Assembly (NCBI GenBank): GCA_035079385.1
Contig: JAVHKY010000024.1
Location: forward strand, 9,238,001 to 9,302,000
Origin: Aspidiotus rigidus
Taxonomy: Eukaryota > Arthropoda > Insecta > Hemiptera > Diaspididae
Reading direction: 5' to 3'
Length of the DNA: 64,000 nt
Part shown: positions 53,276 through 64,000 of the stretch, in pieces
Position numbering within the stretch: the first letter of the stretch is position 1
Layout: each line of letters opens with the position of its first letter
Notes under the pieces: model-generated
Databases searched by the model: none
Told to the model about the DNA's origin: nothing
The model's input: only the letters and a program-made list of their open reading frames with translations
Position numbers and translations under genes: made by a program

Positions 53276-56200
53276 ATTGCTCGTAAAGGTTTATCTCCTT
53301 CGACTAGAACAAGTTCACGCCTTTTTTTATTATAATGATGAATATACTTCTCATAGTTCTTTTTGAGAATTTCCGGGACTAGTTTCCAGAATTTTGCTAA
53401 AGTCTCTAATTCCTCATTGCAATCTTTCTCTGTAGTAGGAATGTCATATTTTATATTCCAATATCTGTCATCTACACCATACATCAAGTAGTGAGGAGAT
53501 TTTCCATTAAGGTACTCACTCTCTGTACAATTCCAAGCTTTTTGGATATTTTTTACAAGACGAAAAACGTCAGTCTTTGAATGACCTTCAGCTAAAAGTC
53601 CTTTAATTGCTAATAAAAGTCCTTGGTTGGGTCTCCCAGACGCGCCATTGGTCTGGGGGACTAAACTGATTGAGAACTTCATTTTAATTCCTTTCTCTTC
53701 ACAATACTCAGCTAAGGCATTAGAACGGTAATACCTACTGTGCGTTATCGCAGAAAATCTCTCGAGGCCAAGGATGACTATTCAGAATCTCTTCTAGAAA
53801 ATCTATTATTGTTTGCGAATTGACTTTTGTTGAAGCTTTCAGGAAAAGAAAATGACTGAAATGATCAAGGAAGGTGGTTATAAAGATGTCTCGATTTCCT
53901 ATTTTCAGAGGTCCTAAAACGTCTGTGGATAATCGACCCATAAGCTCAGTCTCTTTTTTTGCTGTCTCATTTAATTTACCATATTTAATTTTTGATTTTT
54001 TATATTTTTGACAAATCTCACAAGACTTAACAAGTTCTACAATATTAGTATGTATTCCTCGAAAATAAACTTTATTAGCTAATTTATTATAAGTTTTCAT
54101 TACTCCATTATGATTTCCTTTATATAAACCTGAATGAGACTCCTGTATCATTTTTTCCTGTAGAATTTTAGGAACGACTGGTAAAAGAAGAGTTTGACCT
54201 TTAGAATATTTTTTATAACAGACAACATCGTGTTCGTCTAGGGCAAAACGACGAGTTGCACGTTGAAATTTTTTTATTTCATCCGGAGAATATTTTTTTC
54301 CAAAAGAACGCTTATAAAGTGCTATCTTAATACCCATTACCTCTCTATCTTGCTCTTGCTGTACTACGAATTTGTTTTTGTCTTCACTATTAATGTTTTG
54401 TACAATCTCAAAGTCAGGTCCTCTGCTTAGATAATCTGCAATACCTATTTCTGCCGCTTTGGTGTAAATTATTTCATAGTCAAACATGTTAAGAATGTCA
54501 GTAATCCTTCGAACTCTTGAAATATTCATCATTGCGGCTTCTGTTACGTGCTTGGTGTTAGCTAAGTTCTTAGAGTCGCTAAAAATGTAAAATTTCCTGA
54601 GTGTCAGATACCTACGAAATTTCTTAAGTGCTTTCGTAACTCCTATCAGTTCGAGATCAAAAGACGATAAGTGTCGTTTACGTTCAGGTAGTCGTTCTGA
54701 GTAAAATGCCACTGGTTTCAAATGTCCGTCTCTCTCGTCCTTCTGAAATAAGACGCTACCTGTAGCATAGGATGAAGTATCGCATACTAGATAAGTTTCT
54801 CTGTCTGGATCGTACAACTGTAAAATCGGTCTTTCAGTTATCTGCTTGCGTAAAATCTCAAACGCTTCTTGACATTCGGGAGTCCACGTGATCTTTACAT
54901 TCCCTTTTTCTGTTCCTCTTCCGCGTATAAGTTCGCTAATAGGTTTTACTGTTTGTGTGAAATTTTTCATGTATGGTCTAAAATATCCGAAACTACTAAT
55001 AAAAGACCTAACGTCCTTAATAGTGCGTGGAGGTTTCATGTTTAAGAAGTCTTGTATGTTTTCCTCAGTCGGTCGAATCGTTCCGTTCTCAACTCTGTAG
55101 CCCAAGATTTCTATGCTGCGCGTAAAAAAACTACATTTTTTTGTTCTTAATTTTACGTTATGTTGCTTTAATTTTGTTAGAATCTGCCGGACGTTTTTTA
55201 CGTGATCTTCGAAGGTTTTGCTGAAAATTCCTATATCGTCCATGTAGACGGTACAGATTTTCCACAGCTCGTCTTCTAAAATTTCGTTCAAAGCTGACAC
55301 CAGGGCAGCAGCGCTAACGCAGCAACCCATTGGTAATCCGACAAATTCGTATAAATTTGAGTTCGCGAGCATGAATGCCAAAATGTGAGAACGCAGTGTT
55401 CTGCAACTTTTATTTGATAATATGCGGAAAAGATATCTGCGCTGGAAAACCAGTTACCTTTTTGAAAAGCTTCTACTATTGCCTGAGGTCTTGGGTTACA
55501 AACTTGAGGTATCAGTATTTTTTTGTTTAACTTACTCATGTCGACTAAAACTCTCGGTGATTTTTTGTCGCGTTTGTACTTAACGAAAGCGGGTGAACAA
55601 TAATTGGATTTTGACTTTCTAATTTTACCCGCTCTCTCTAACTGTTTCAGAAGTTCTAGTCCTAATTCAAATTCTTTCTGAGCAATAGAATAAGGTCGAG
55701 ATGTTACTGGTATATTGTCTGTGGTGAAAATTTCGCACTCTTTAACTCCTGTGATAAAACCCGCGTCTGTCTCTTTCTCTGTGAACATGTCTGAAAATTC
55801 GCTCATCATTTCGAGTACTATCTCTCTTTGATACGGTGTCAATTCTCTTGTGCATATAATTTCTTCTCCATTTCTGTCCACTAAAATCTTTTCACCGTTC
55901 TCTTTCGTAATGATCTTTCCCTTTTTTGAAGCATCTTCTTTCTGTTCTTGTATGTTATTCACTGTGTTAACTTTGTCCTCAGAGATTTCAGTACACAAAA
56001 CGGTTTTGTTGTATAAAGTTATTGCGGGTACAGTTTCGTTAGACACTTCTAATAAAAATTGGTTAGGTTGAGAAAGTTTAACTCCATTCCGTCTTAAATT
56101 ATTTTTAATTTTGTATTTCTTGTTATCTGGGTTATCGAAAAAAATTTGTGTTGCAGAACGAGCAGGTATCGTGATTGGGTAATTAAGAGTCACTGAATCA

Positions 56201-56634
56201 TCTTTCTTTTGAAGCCCATTTTTTATTCTTTGAATATAATCTTTTTCCATTGGAATTTTAATTTTATTTTTAATCCTGAGTTCTTCATTGTCATAGTCAA
56301 TTACAACTTTATTTTTAAGCAAGAAATGCCCTCCTAGAATAACATCCTCGTCTATCTCATCAACTACTCGAAAAACTTCAGTAAATTTTTCATTACCTAT
56401 AGAAAACGTTATTTTGACATTGCCGTAATATGTCATTGTAAATTGTTGCGACGAGGCACAGATTTTTTCACCGCTTTCTTGATAAATAATACAATCTTTA
56501 GGTAGTTTACATTTTTTCCATAAATTAATATTTGCACCATTGTCTATGAGCGCACGTAAAATTTCTTCTAAATATTTAATTTCAATATTACAGTTAAGAT
56601 GCGCTATAGTAAAAATTTTTTCTGTCTTATTCAA
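53257..56634 (-). pseudogene. Gypsy A pol: protease, RT, RNase H, integrase
   Basis: Three minus-strand frames, in order. 56634-55288: protease active site ALIDNGANINLW, then the RT start (YCSPAFVKYKRD, RVLVDMSKLNKK, FSSADIFSAYYQIKV). After a frameshift, 55381-53735: FVGLPMGCCVSAAAL, catalytic VYMDDIGIF, RNase H YLVCDTSSYATGSVLF, the integrase HHCC finger (HSGLYKGNHNG.. CEICQKY) and STDVLGPL, FCDNAQ. After another frameshift, 53682-53257: the integrase end, where NGASGRPNQ has Gly where the third catalytic residue (Glu, N-G-x-x-E-R) is expected. The C-terminus is cut near 53,275, where Gag of another Gypsy copy begins. No LTR was found. Confidence 0.85.
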
Positions 56635-56807
56635 TTCATTATTTTTATTAGTTGTTATTTCTTTATTTACGTTAGGTGTTTTGATTTTATTTTCAAATTT
56701 TTTTGACTTATTATTTTCGTTAAATTTACGAGAAAATGGTTTATTTTTATTAAAAGATCTATTTGGTCTATTTTTTGCGGAAAATTTTCTATATCTCGTC
56801 GCATTTT

Positions 56808-57412
56808 TTAGTTTTTTTGATTTTCGGCTTTAGGTGTAGCTTTATTTCCTTGTGCTCTACGAAAACAATCCTTTGCCATATGATTTTTCAATCCACAGAC
56901 GTAGCATCCTGAATTTTGAGGAGGAGGACGATAGAATCGAGGTTGGAAATTTTGGTAGCGAGGAGAACGAAAAGTAGAAGGTTGATTGTAATATCTGGGG
57001 AAATTTTGGCGAGGGTACCAGGGACGTGAAAATAGTCGAAATTGTTGAGAAAATTGTGAAGGAAAATGGTTAAAATTTTGAGGATTATAAAAAGCTGCTT
57101 GATTATTTGTTGGAGGAAAGGAATTAGGTTGAGTAAATTGATTATTTGGATTATAAGTGACTGGGAAGGAAGAATTATTATTGACAGCTCCTGCTGCTTG
57201 ATTAGGAAAATTATTACCTATTTGATTAGTTAAAGAAAACCTATTTGCATTATTATTAGTATTTATATTTTCCTGCTGATTAGTAGTTTGACCTCGAATT
57301 TTATTTATTAATTCAGGAATTAATTTTTCTTCTTCTTTCTTTTTTCCCTCTTCGCTAATTTTATTTTGAACCATAGCTATTATTTCTTTTAAACCTGTCT
57401 CTTTCTCTTTTT
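56808..57412 (-). pseudogene. Gypsy A Gag C-terminal part
   Basis: An open frame that continues up to about 57,412, where the ACCGACTTTT-family repeat replaces it, so the N-terminal capsid part is missing. An Asn/Gln/Pro/Phe-rich linker leads to one CCHC knuckle, CYVCGLKNHMAKDC, which binds the element's RNA. Pol begins about 170 bp downstream on the same strand. Confidence 0.75.
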
Positions 57413-57715
57413 ACCGACTTTTCGTAGAAAAGCGAGTATTACACCCGTCACAGTTGTGGCAAAAAGAGGGGGAAATCAACTTTCTCGACGTTTTAGAGGT
57501 CATAGATCATCGCTACTATATATATATATATATATATGGATCAAAATTTGTCCGGGCTTCTCCTCCGAGTCTACTGGGTGGATTTTCTTGAAACTTGGCT
57601 ACGTTGTGGTGTTATATCTGAAGTTGTGCACCTGCATTTTTTTTGACGATCGGATCAGTAGTTCTCCAGATATACCCAATTTTTGAATAAAATTCCCTAC
57701 TCCTATAACTCTGAT
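57412..57715. repeat. Dispersed repeat (ACCGACTTTT family), copy 3
   Basis: ACCGACTTTTCGTAGAAAAG head, GAGTATTACACCCGT, a (TA)n tract at about 57,517-57,537, then TCTCCTCCGAGTCTACTGGG and ATCGGATCAGTAGTTCT. The last blocks match 25.83-25.97 kb. It truncates Gypsy A gag. Confidence 0.6.
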
Positions 57716-58430
<715 letters not shown>

Positions 58431-58453
58431 TCATTTTGTTTTTTTTTTTTGAA

Positions 58454-59458
58454 ATGCCGAGAAAGAAAAAGAGAAATTTGCGATCTTTAGCAGAGCAGGA
58501 AAAAAATAGGAAAAAAAAATCTCGCGCAAAACATAAGGTATTTCGTTATTTTTTTTTATTAGGATATATTTTATCTTTAATTTAGTTATGCTTCCATTGT
58601 ATATCATATGATTGGAAAGTGACTTATAAAAATTTTGACCACCGAGTTGTAGTGCCAAAACTTTTCATTTTTAGTACCGAAAAATCCGGGCTCTGTTTAT
58701 TAATATAGATATCTGAGCTATAGGTTGTAGGAGTGGGACTTGGAATATTTAAAAATGTTGCTATATAGTATGATTGGATAGGTTGTAGGAGTGGGACTTC
58801 GAATATTTAAAAATGTTGCTATATAGTATGATTGGTTAGTGACTTAGAAAAATTTCTACCTCCGACCACGTTATAATTTCCTTGCTCCCCCCCCCCTTCT
58901 TCCATTCCCATAAAGCTGTGACTTTCCGACTTTTTTTAGAATATTTGCCAGGCTTTGATACATAGGTTATTTTATTGTTCTCTTTTTTTTAAATTATTTT
59001 TAAAATTTTAGGTTGATGAAAATACTGCTTCTGTTGATGAAAATACTGTTTCTGTTATTGATAAAGTTTTTAAAAAACGTTTGTATAAAAGAAATTGGCA
59101 AAGAAAATATTTGTTAGATCCAATAAATAGAAACATTCATAATGGACGTTTGAAAATGGCTCAAGCGCAACGATTGGCCAATCCGGCAAAACGAAAAGTA
59201 CACCTTGATAGTTTGAAAAGAGCTCAAGCACTACGTTTGACCGATCCGGTAAAACGAGAAGTTCATCTTAAGAGATTGAAAAGGTCTCGATCTTTACGTT
59301 TAGCCGATCCGGGAAAACGAAAAGTACACTTTGATAGTTTGAAAAGAGCTCAAGCACTACGTTTGACCGATCCCGTAAAACGAGAAGTTCATGTTAATAA
59401 TTTGAAAAGATCTCAAGCTTTACGTTTAGCCGACCCGGCAAAACGAAAAATAAGGTAA
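58454..59458 (+). CDS. Two-exon gene with 21-residue Lys/Arg repeats, 3'-truncated
   Basis: Exon 1 58454-58537 (MPRKKKRNLRSLAEQEKNRK) ends at GTATTT. Exon 2 starts at 59012 after TTTTAG in the same phase and runs to a TAA at 59456-59458, for 176 codons. The repeats (DPVKREVHLKRLKRSRSLRL type) occur about five times, 63 bp each, with alternating sub-types. Such basic repeats recall the N-terminal part of arthropod Helitron-type Rep/helicase proteins; this is inference. The ORF ends where unrelated sequence with repeated GGTAATTACGCCATA begins, so a longer original gene was probably cut. Very basic, likely nuclear. The 474-bp intron holds a 58-bp tandem duplication. Confidence 0.6.
58723..58838. 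repeat. 58-bp tandem duplication
   Basis: GGTTGTAGGAGTGGGACTT begins both copies (58723 and 58781), differing at a single noted base near the centre. It lies in the intron of the basic-repeat gene. Confidence 0.85.
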
Positions 59459-59462
59459 CTTC

Positions 59463-59674
59463 GGGTAATTACGCCATAGCAAATTCAAATGATAATTTCT
59501 CGAATCCTATTGGCTGTAAAGTCCCGCTGAAAGGCTTATGTGGTAATGTGATTAATTGACTTTAACTCCCCGGGGTTTAAATGAGAGCCGTGAGCACCGC
59601 AGGCCCGTGCGAGTCAAAATCCAAAAAACTTGGAATTGGCGGGGTTACCCGACATGGCGGGTAATTACGCCATA
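59463..59674. repeat. 16-bp direct repeat pair and palindrome
   Basis: GGGTAATTACGCCATA at 59463-59478 and 59659-59674. The second copy is part of the palindrome TTACCCGACATGGCGGGTAA (59,645-59,664). It immediately follows the cut end of the basic-repeat gene and may mark an insertion border. Confidence 0.75.
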
Positions 59675-60497
59675 CATTTTCCAAGTCATTTTTTCTCACA
59701 AAAACATGCTCTAAATCACTGTGTAGTGTATTAGACCAAGAGGCCGCCACAGACCCATTTAACCGGGGGAACATAAAGTTTTCATACGGTTCATTCGATA
59801 GTGTATTGTAACTGTGTGAACATATTGGGCGTCTGCCGGCTTGAATCAGTTGCGTAAAGGGGTGGCAGGGCCTTAAACTTGTCAAAAATAGCACACCATT
59901 TAACCTACCGAACATATACTTGAAATTGATATCATTTTTTAGTTTATAAGATGGAGAATAAGAATTAAAGCGTCTGCCAACCGAAGTTGGTTGCTAAAGT
60001 GTCGGCAGACGTACTGAAAGTTTCCTAAAAAATGGTGTTTCATTCAACTTCGTAAATATAATATTCTCATTTCTAGCGTTGATTGATTCGTCATGGGGCT
60101 AAGAATATATGATTGGGAGGTGACTCGATCCAGTGGCGCACATAGGTAGGTAGAACATTTTCGAGAGAGGGGAGGGGGGGGGGTTGAATTGAAAAATTTC
60201 AAAGGGGATTTTCTTGGTACAAAAATTTTCTGGGAGAAGTTTTGGACAAGATTTTATGATATTACTTAGTAACATTTTCAGTCCTGTCGAGGGGTTGTTA
60301 ATACACCACTGGCCAAATCGAGTTATTGTTTGATCATAAAAATTGCCAATAATGAACGGACGCCCTCGAAATAAACTCAGACATGAACCACTAGCTTTTT
60401 CAATTCTTTTTTTCGTATTCTTTTCTCTCGAAATCGCATTGAAGATGATTAATGAATAAAACTACATTTTCTGAGAGAGAGGTGACAAATTTAATAT

Positions 60498-61560
60498 TCA
60501 AATTATAACTTTTTGGTGTGCAACAGGTTTATAAAATGTAAATACGAATTTTTGAAAAGTATGGCTCTGGAATACGGCCGAATTCAGGACAGACTTTGTT
60601 GAGAACTTCTTCTCCCAACTGTGTAAGATGAAGACAAATTTCATAATCCTCGAGTGCTCTTCTACGACGAAACCTTTGCTCCTACCGCAACGGATGACAT
60701 TTAAAGGGTCGGATCTATGCTGAACCTCAAGCAGGTGATCAGCTAATGGTGACTCCCTGTTCTCCAGCCTCGAATCGTACGCAACTCGATACTCTTGAAA
60801 ACGGGTAGAAAAGCATCTCTCCGTCTCCCCAATATAAACCGCCGGGCAATCAGAACAAGAAAGTCTGTACACGCCACATTTCCCTGAAGGAGAGATCAGG
60901 CTTTCAGATAAAGCGAGATGGGCTTTCAAAGACCGGAGCTTAAAAAAAAACATCCTTAAAAGTAGAAGCCTTCAGGATCTTAGGCAGTTTGCTGGTAAAT
61001 TTCCTCAAATAGGGGAGGCGGATCCACTTGGTCTTACTTGGAGAAAAGGAAGAGGAAGGAAAACTTGGCAGAGAGGTCAGCTGCTGAGGAGACTTAGACA
61101 CCAATTGCCTCGACCTAGCTTTTGGACGTCAAGGCGTATGACATTACAACGGGCAAGATATTTAATGGTATGCGATAGAAAGAATACTCTGAAGAGAGAG
61201 TAATACTAATGTATTCTTCTAATATTTAATGGTGTTGAGTTCTTGGCGCAAGGAGGTATGTGCATCTTCAAGAAAGAGGGATACAAGCCGATGAATCATC
61301 GCCATATACGGAACCTCTACGTAACGAGGGTGACAGAAAGAAGTAGAATTCTGGAGGAGGTCGGTTTCCTGTAGCTGCTAAAGGAGTGTCCATCCGTCGT
61401 AAGGGAGATGAATTCAGTCTTCCATGTTTCTTTATCGGAAAAATTTCAGACGCCCTTTAGCCAACAACCCATTTGTCTCGAAAGTGAATTTCACGCTCGG
61501 GTAGCGAGAGTTAAGAAACCAAAGAAACTCGTGCAAAACAGCCTCTGACCCCAATGAATA
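60498..61560 (-). pseudogene. Penelope-like RT/GIY-YIG fragment
   Basis: Minus-strand frame 60953-60498 has GVYRLSCSDC and AVYIGETERCFSTRF, the GIY-YIG core. Upstream in broken frames are KTKWIRLPYLRKF (linker, also in the 17.5-18.4 kb copy) and FLWFLNSRYPSVKFTFE (end of RT). It is a different, older Penelope lineage from the 16.9-kb copy. Confidence 0.75.
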
Positions 61561-61599
61561 AAATTTTTGTCTACTTATTTATTTTAATTAACGAGCTGC

Positions 61600-62520
61600 T
61601 AGCAGCCTGCCTTTAGGGCCATGAGCTAAGTGAAGTTGTGTTTAGATGCGTGAGAGGAAGTTTGCTTGTTCTAGAAAGTTGAATATGTTGGGGATGGAGG
61701 GGAAGTCATCTGATAGTGCTTCTGTATGATTGTGAGGGATGGTTAAGGAATTGTGGAGTTGGGTTAAGTTGGGGCAGGAAAAGATGTGTTGAACGGTTAC
61801 GGGGAAGGGGGGGAGTCAGATTCGTAATGAGGGCATTAGAGGGGCATAAGATGAAATATGAGGTGGATGTGTGTGAATCTGGTGTGGCCAATTCTGAGAT
61901 GGGTGATGACTATTTCTTCTCTGCGAGTCGTCAAATTTGAAGAGTCCCACGGGATGGGAATATTTTTAATTTGGGCTAGTTTGTTTAAGTGTGATTTGAC
62001 ATTAGACCAATGATTGAACCATGCTTGAGTGATGAATTTGTTGATATGTTTGGAGAGATCTGAGCAAGAGGGGAGGAAAGAGCGGTTGACTGACGGGTCT
62101 TGGGTTACTAGTTTGGCAGCTTTGTCTGCACTTTCGTTTCCTGGGATGCCCTTGTGACCGGGCATCCACATGAAGAATAATGGGATGGGGTGGCAATGAG
62201 GGTGTGAATACGCTTTTAGGAGGAGGTGTGGTTGGAGATGGCGTCAAGTGATGATAGGTAGTCGGAGATGACCAAAAAAGGATCAAGGTGGAGAGAGGTG
62301 GGTAGGCTGCTGAGGATGTGTTCAAAGCAGATAAAGATTGCTTGTATTTCAGGGGTAAAGACTGATGCGGTGTTGCGGTGCCGGTAAGGGACTGTCGGTT
62401 CTGTTTTGAGAATTTTGTTAAACTGTGTCTGATATTCTGTGAAAGATGTTGAAAGACGGATAAAATCTGGAGCCGAAACTCCGCTCGCGGCGACATGGAT
62501 GTTTTTAAAATGCGAATGAC
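61600..62520 (-). pseudogene. LINE RNase H / 3' end fragment
   Basis: Frame 62171-61836 reads MWMPGHKGIPGNESADKAAK, the classic RNase H end block of I/Jockey/R1-type LINEs. It continues with REEIVITHLRIGHTRFTH. Upstream broken frames carry more of RNase H. It is closely related to the fragment at 29.64-30.69 kb. Confidence 0.75.
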
Positions 62521-63399
62521 GTTATTTTTCATTTTTTGTTCGCAAAATATGAAGAAATGAATAGCAAACAATAAAAATAAGGTTGAATAAAAATAAAAAA
62601 TTGAGTATAAATTGATATAGCAAGTTGAGTACAAAACTTACAAATTTTTGAATTTAAAGTGAGGAGTAGCTAATTTTAATCAGTGAAACGGAGGCGTCGA
62701 TTAGGTTATTCATCTTATATTAGGTATCTCCAGTACAGCTCATGATTCAATTATTTATTAAAACCCACCAGTAAGCATAGCATAGTTTGATTCTTCAATT
62801 TACAACCCCTACAGTCAATCTGACCAGTGGTGTATTGACAACCCGTCGACAGGACTGAAAATGTTACTAAGAAATATCATAAAATCTTGTTCAAAACCTC
62901 TCTCAGAAAATTTTTGTGCCGAGAAAGTCCCCTTTTAAATTTTTTAATTCAACCCTCCCCCTCTCTCGAAAATGTTCTACCTACCTATGTGCGCCACTGG
63001 ATCGGGTCAACTCCCAATCATATATTCTTAGGCCCATGACGAATAAATTAACGCTAGAAATGAGAATATTATATTTTACGAAGTTGAATGAAACACCATT
63101 TTTTTGGAAACTTTCAGTGCGTCTGCCGACACTTGAGCAACCAACTTTGGTTGGCAGACGCTTTAATTCTTATTCTCCATCTAATAAACTAAAAAATGAT
63201 ATCAATTTCAAGTATATGTTCGACAGGTTAAATGGTGTGCAATTTTTGACAAGTTTAAGGCGCTGCCACCTCTTTACGCAACTGATTCAAGCCGGCAGAC
63301 GCTCAACATGTTCACACAGTTACAATACACTATCGAATGAACCGTATGAAAACTTTATGTTCCCCCGGTTAAATGGGTCTGTGGCGGCCTCTTAGTCTA

Positions 63400-64000
63400 T
63401 ATAATTATTCTTCTGAGAGTGAGGTGGACTCACGGACATGACTCCTATGACCCAAAATTATGATTCCCTCCCCTCTACCATCTGCTATTATCCGTTTCTT
63501 TCCAATTCTTGTACGAGTTTTAATAATTTTGAGGAAAAATTTGTCGGTATTTATGCACAAGTAAGTTATTACTAGAATTGAATGAGAATGTAAGTATTTA
63601 CTTTCCAATTACGTCTCACGTACAAAACAATTTAAAATTAGCGTTTATTATCAATTTCTGCACAATTAGTACTTGGCGTGTTTACCCCATTTCAGTACCT
63701 GGCGTATTCACCCGACCATCATGAAAACAGTTTTTGCTGGAACTGCTCACACATTCTCACATTTATCACGTTCGTTATTGATACTTCGCCTAAATTTTTG
63801 TATCGTTCGAAAGCCGATAAGAAGAGCTTTTCAATGATATATAATTCATGATACTTAAGTTTATTATTTTCGAGAATAATTTATATTCCAAATCTGCTCC
63901 TCGATCCAGTTGATAATGATTTGGCCGTAAAAAAGTCACGAATTTCACAATTATTTTATTATCACTTCATTGAACCGATATTGTGCGGTAAAAATCGACA
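63400..64000. other. No gene seen
   Basis: AT-rich sequence to the window end. A near-duplicate phrase, GTACTTGGCGTGTTTACCC and GTACCTGGCGTATTCACCC, occurs at about 63,669 and 63,695. Confidence 0.4.

Larger units (their letters stand above)
59734..63397. mobile_element. Element with ~580-bp terminal inverted repeats
   Basis: Left arm 59734-60313 and right arm 62823-63397 are inverted, clearly similar but diverged. The outer ends are GACCAAGAGGCCGCCACAG and its complement with one base changed; TA flanks both sides (59732-59733 and 63398-63399). The interior holds Penelope and LINE fragments but no transposase. A TA border would fit Tc1/mariner-like or other TA-targeting elements, but such long arms also fit foldback elements. 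Confidence 0.7.

Overview
The window is eukaryotic, AT-rich and dominated by transposable elements (TEs). GT-AG introns, an APE-type LINE, Penelope-like and Gypsy retroelements, a MULE, a hAT remnant and a C2H2 transposase-like family together fit an invertebrate animal, most likely an arthropod. I cannot name the species. There is no prokaryotic signal, no CRISPR array, and no tRNA or rRNA gene that I can support.

Layout. 1-3.9 kb: unassigned, one GT microsatellite. 4.26-10.1 kb (+): a spliced gene of unknown function, open across its junctions, whose 4.65-kb intron is filled by a tandem-repeat mobile element (about 5.3-8.9 kb). 11.9-14.3 kb (-): a C2H2/transposase-like gene split by one in-frame TGA, followed by a decayed Jockey-like LINE (14.3-15.9 kb). 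15.9-19.9 kb: a cluster of short palindromic CGATTTTCG-type motifs, interrupted by a recent Penelope-like element with 647-bp inverted arms (16,895-18,895). 19.5-25.4 kb: a more G+C-rich segment with a retropepsin-like ORF and a long orphan ORF of more than 770 codons. 25.7-31 kb: dispersed repeats, a TTAA-flanked foldback MITE, a hAT remnant and LINE RNase H debris.

31-53.3 kb is a nested TE complex. A Gypsy relic (B, minus strand) is interrupted twice: once by a second copy of the tandem-repeat element (31.9-32.9 kb), and once in gag by about 18.9 kb bounded by a 76-bp identical direct repeat (33,617-33,692 and 52,487-52,562). The 18.9-kb block is framed by the two halves of one MULE transposase gene: 5' exons at 52.4-51.8 kb, catalytic exon at 35.55-34.2 kb. 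The 16-kb 'intron' between them holds a full-length LINE with two intact ORFs and a 12-bp target-site duplication, a small coiled-coil ORF, and a two-gene unit. In that unit a seven-exon gene overlaps by 7 nt an intact C2H2/transposase-like ORF (47,270-49,792), which is the unbroken relative of the 11.9-14.3 kb copy. This two-gene unit is the best candidate for a poorly described mobile system.

53.3-57.4 kb (-): a second Gypsy (A) with gag, protease, RT, RNase H and integrase, broken by frameshifts; its integrase appears to lack the catalytic Glu. 58.4-59.5 kb (+): a two-exon gene with 21-residue Lys/Arg-rich repeats, cut off at its 3' side. 59.7-63.4 kb: an element with roughly 575-580-bp terminal inverted repeats and TA at both borders, enclosing a Penelope fragment and a LINE RNase H fragment. 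Apart from the 4.3-10.1 kb gene, almost every recognisable gene belongs to, or sits inside, a mobile element.
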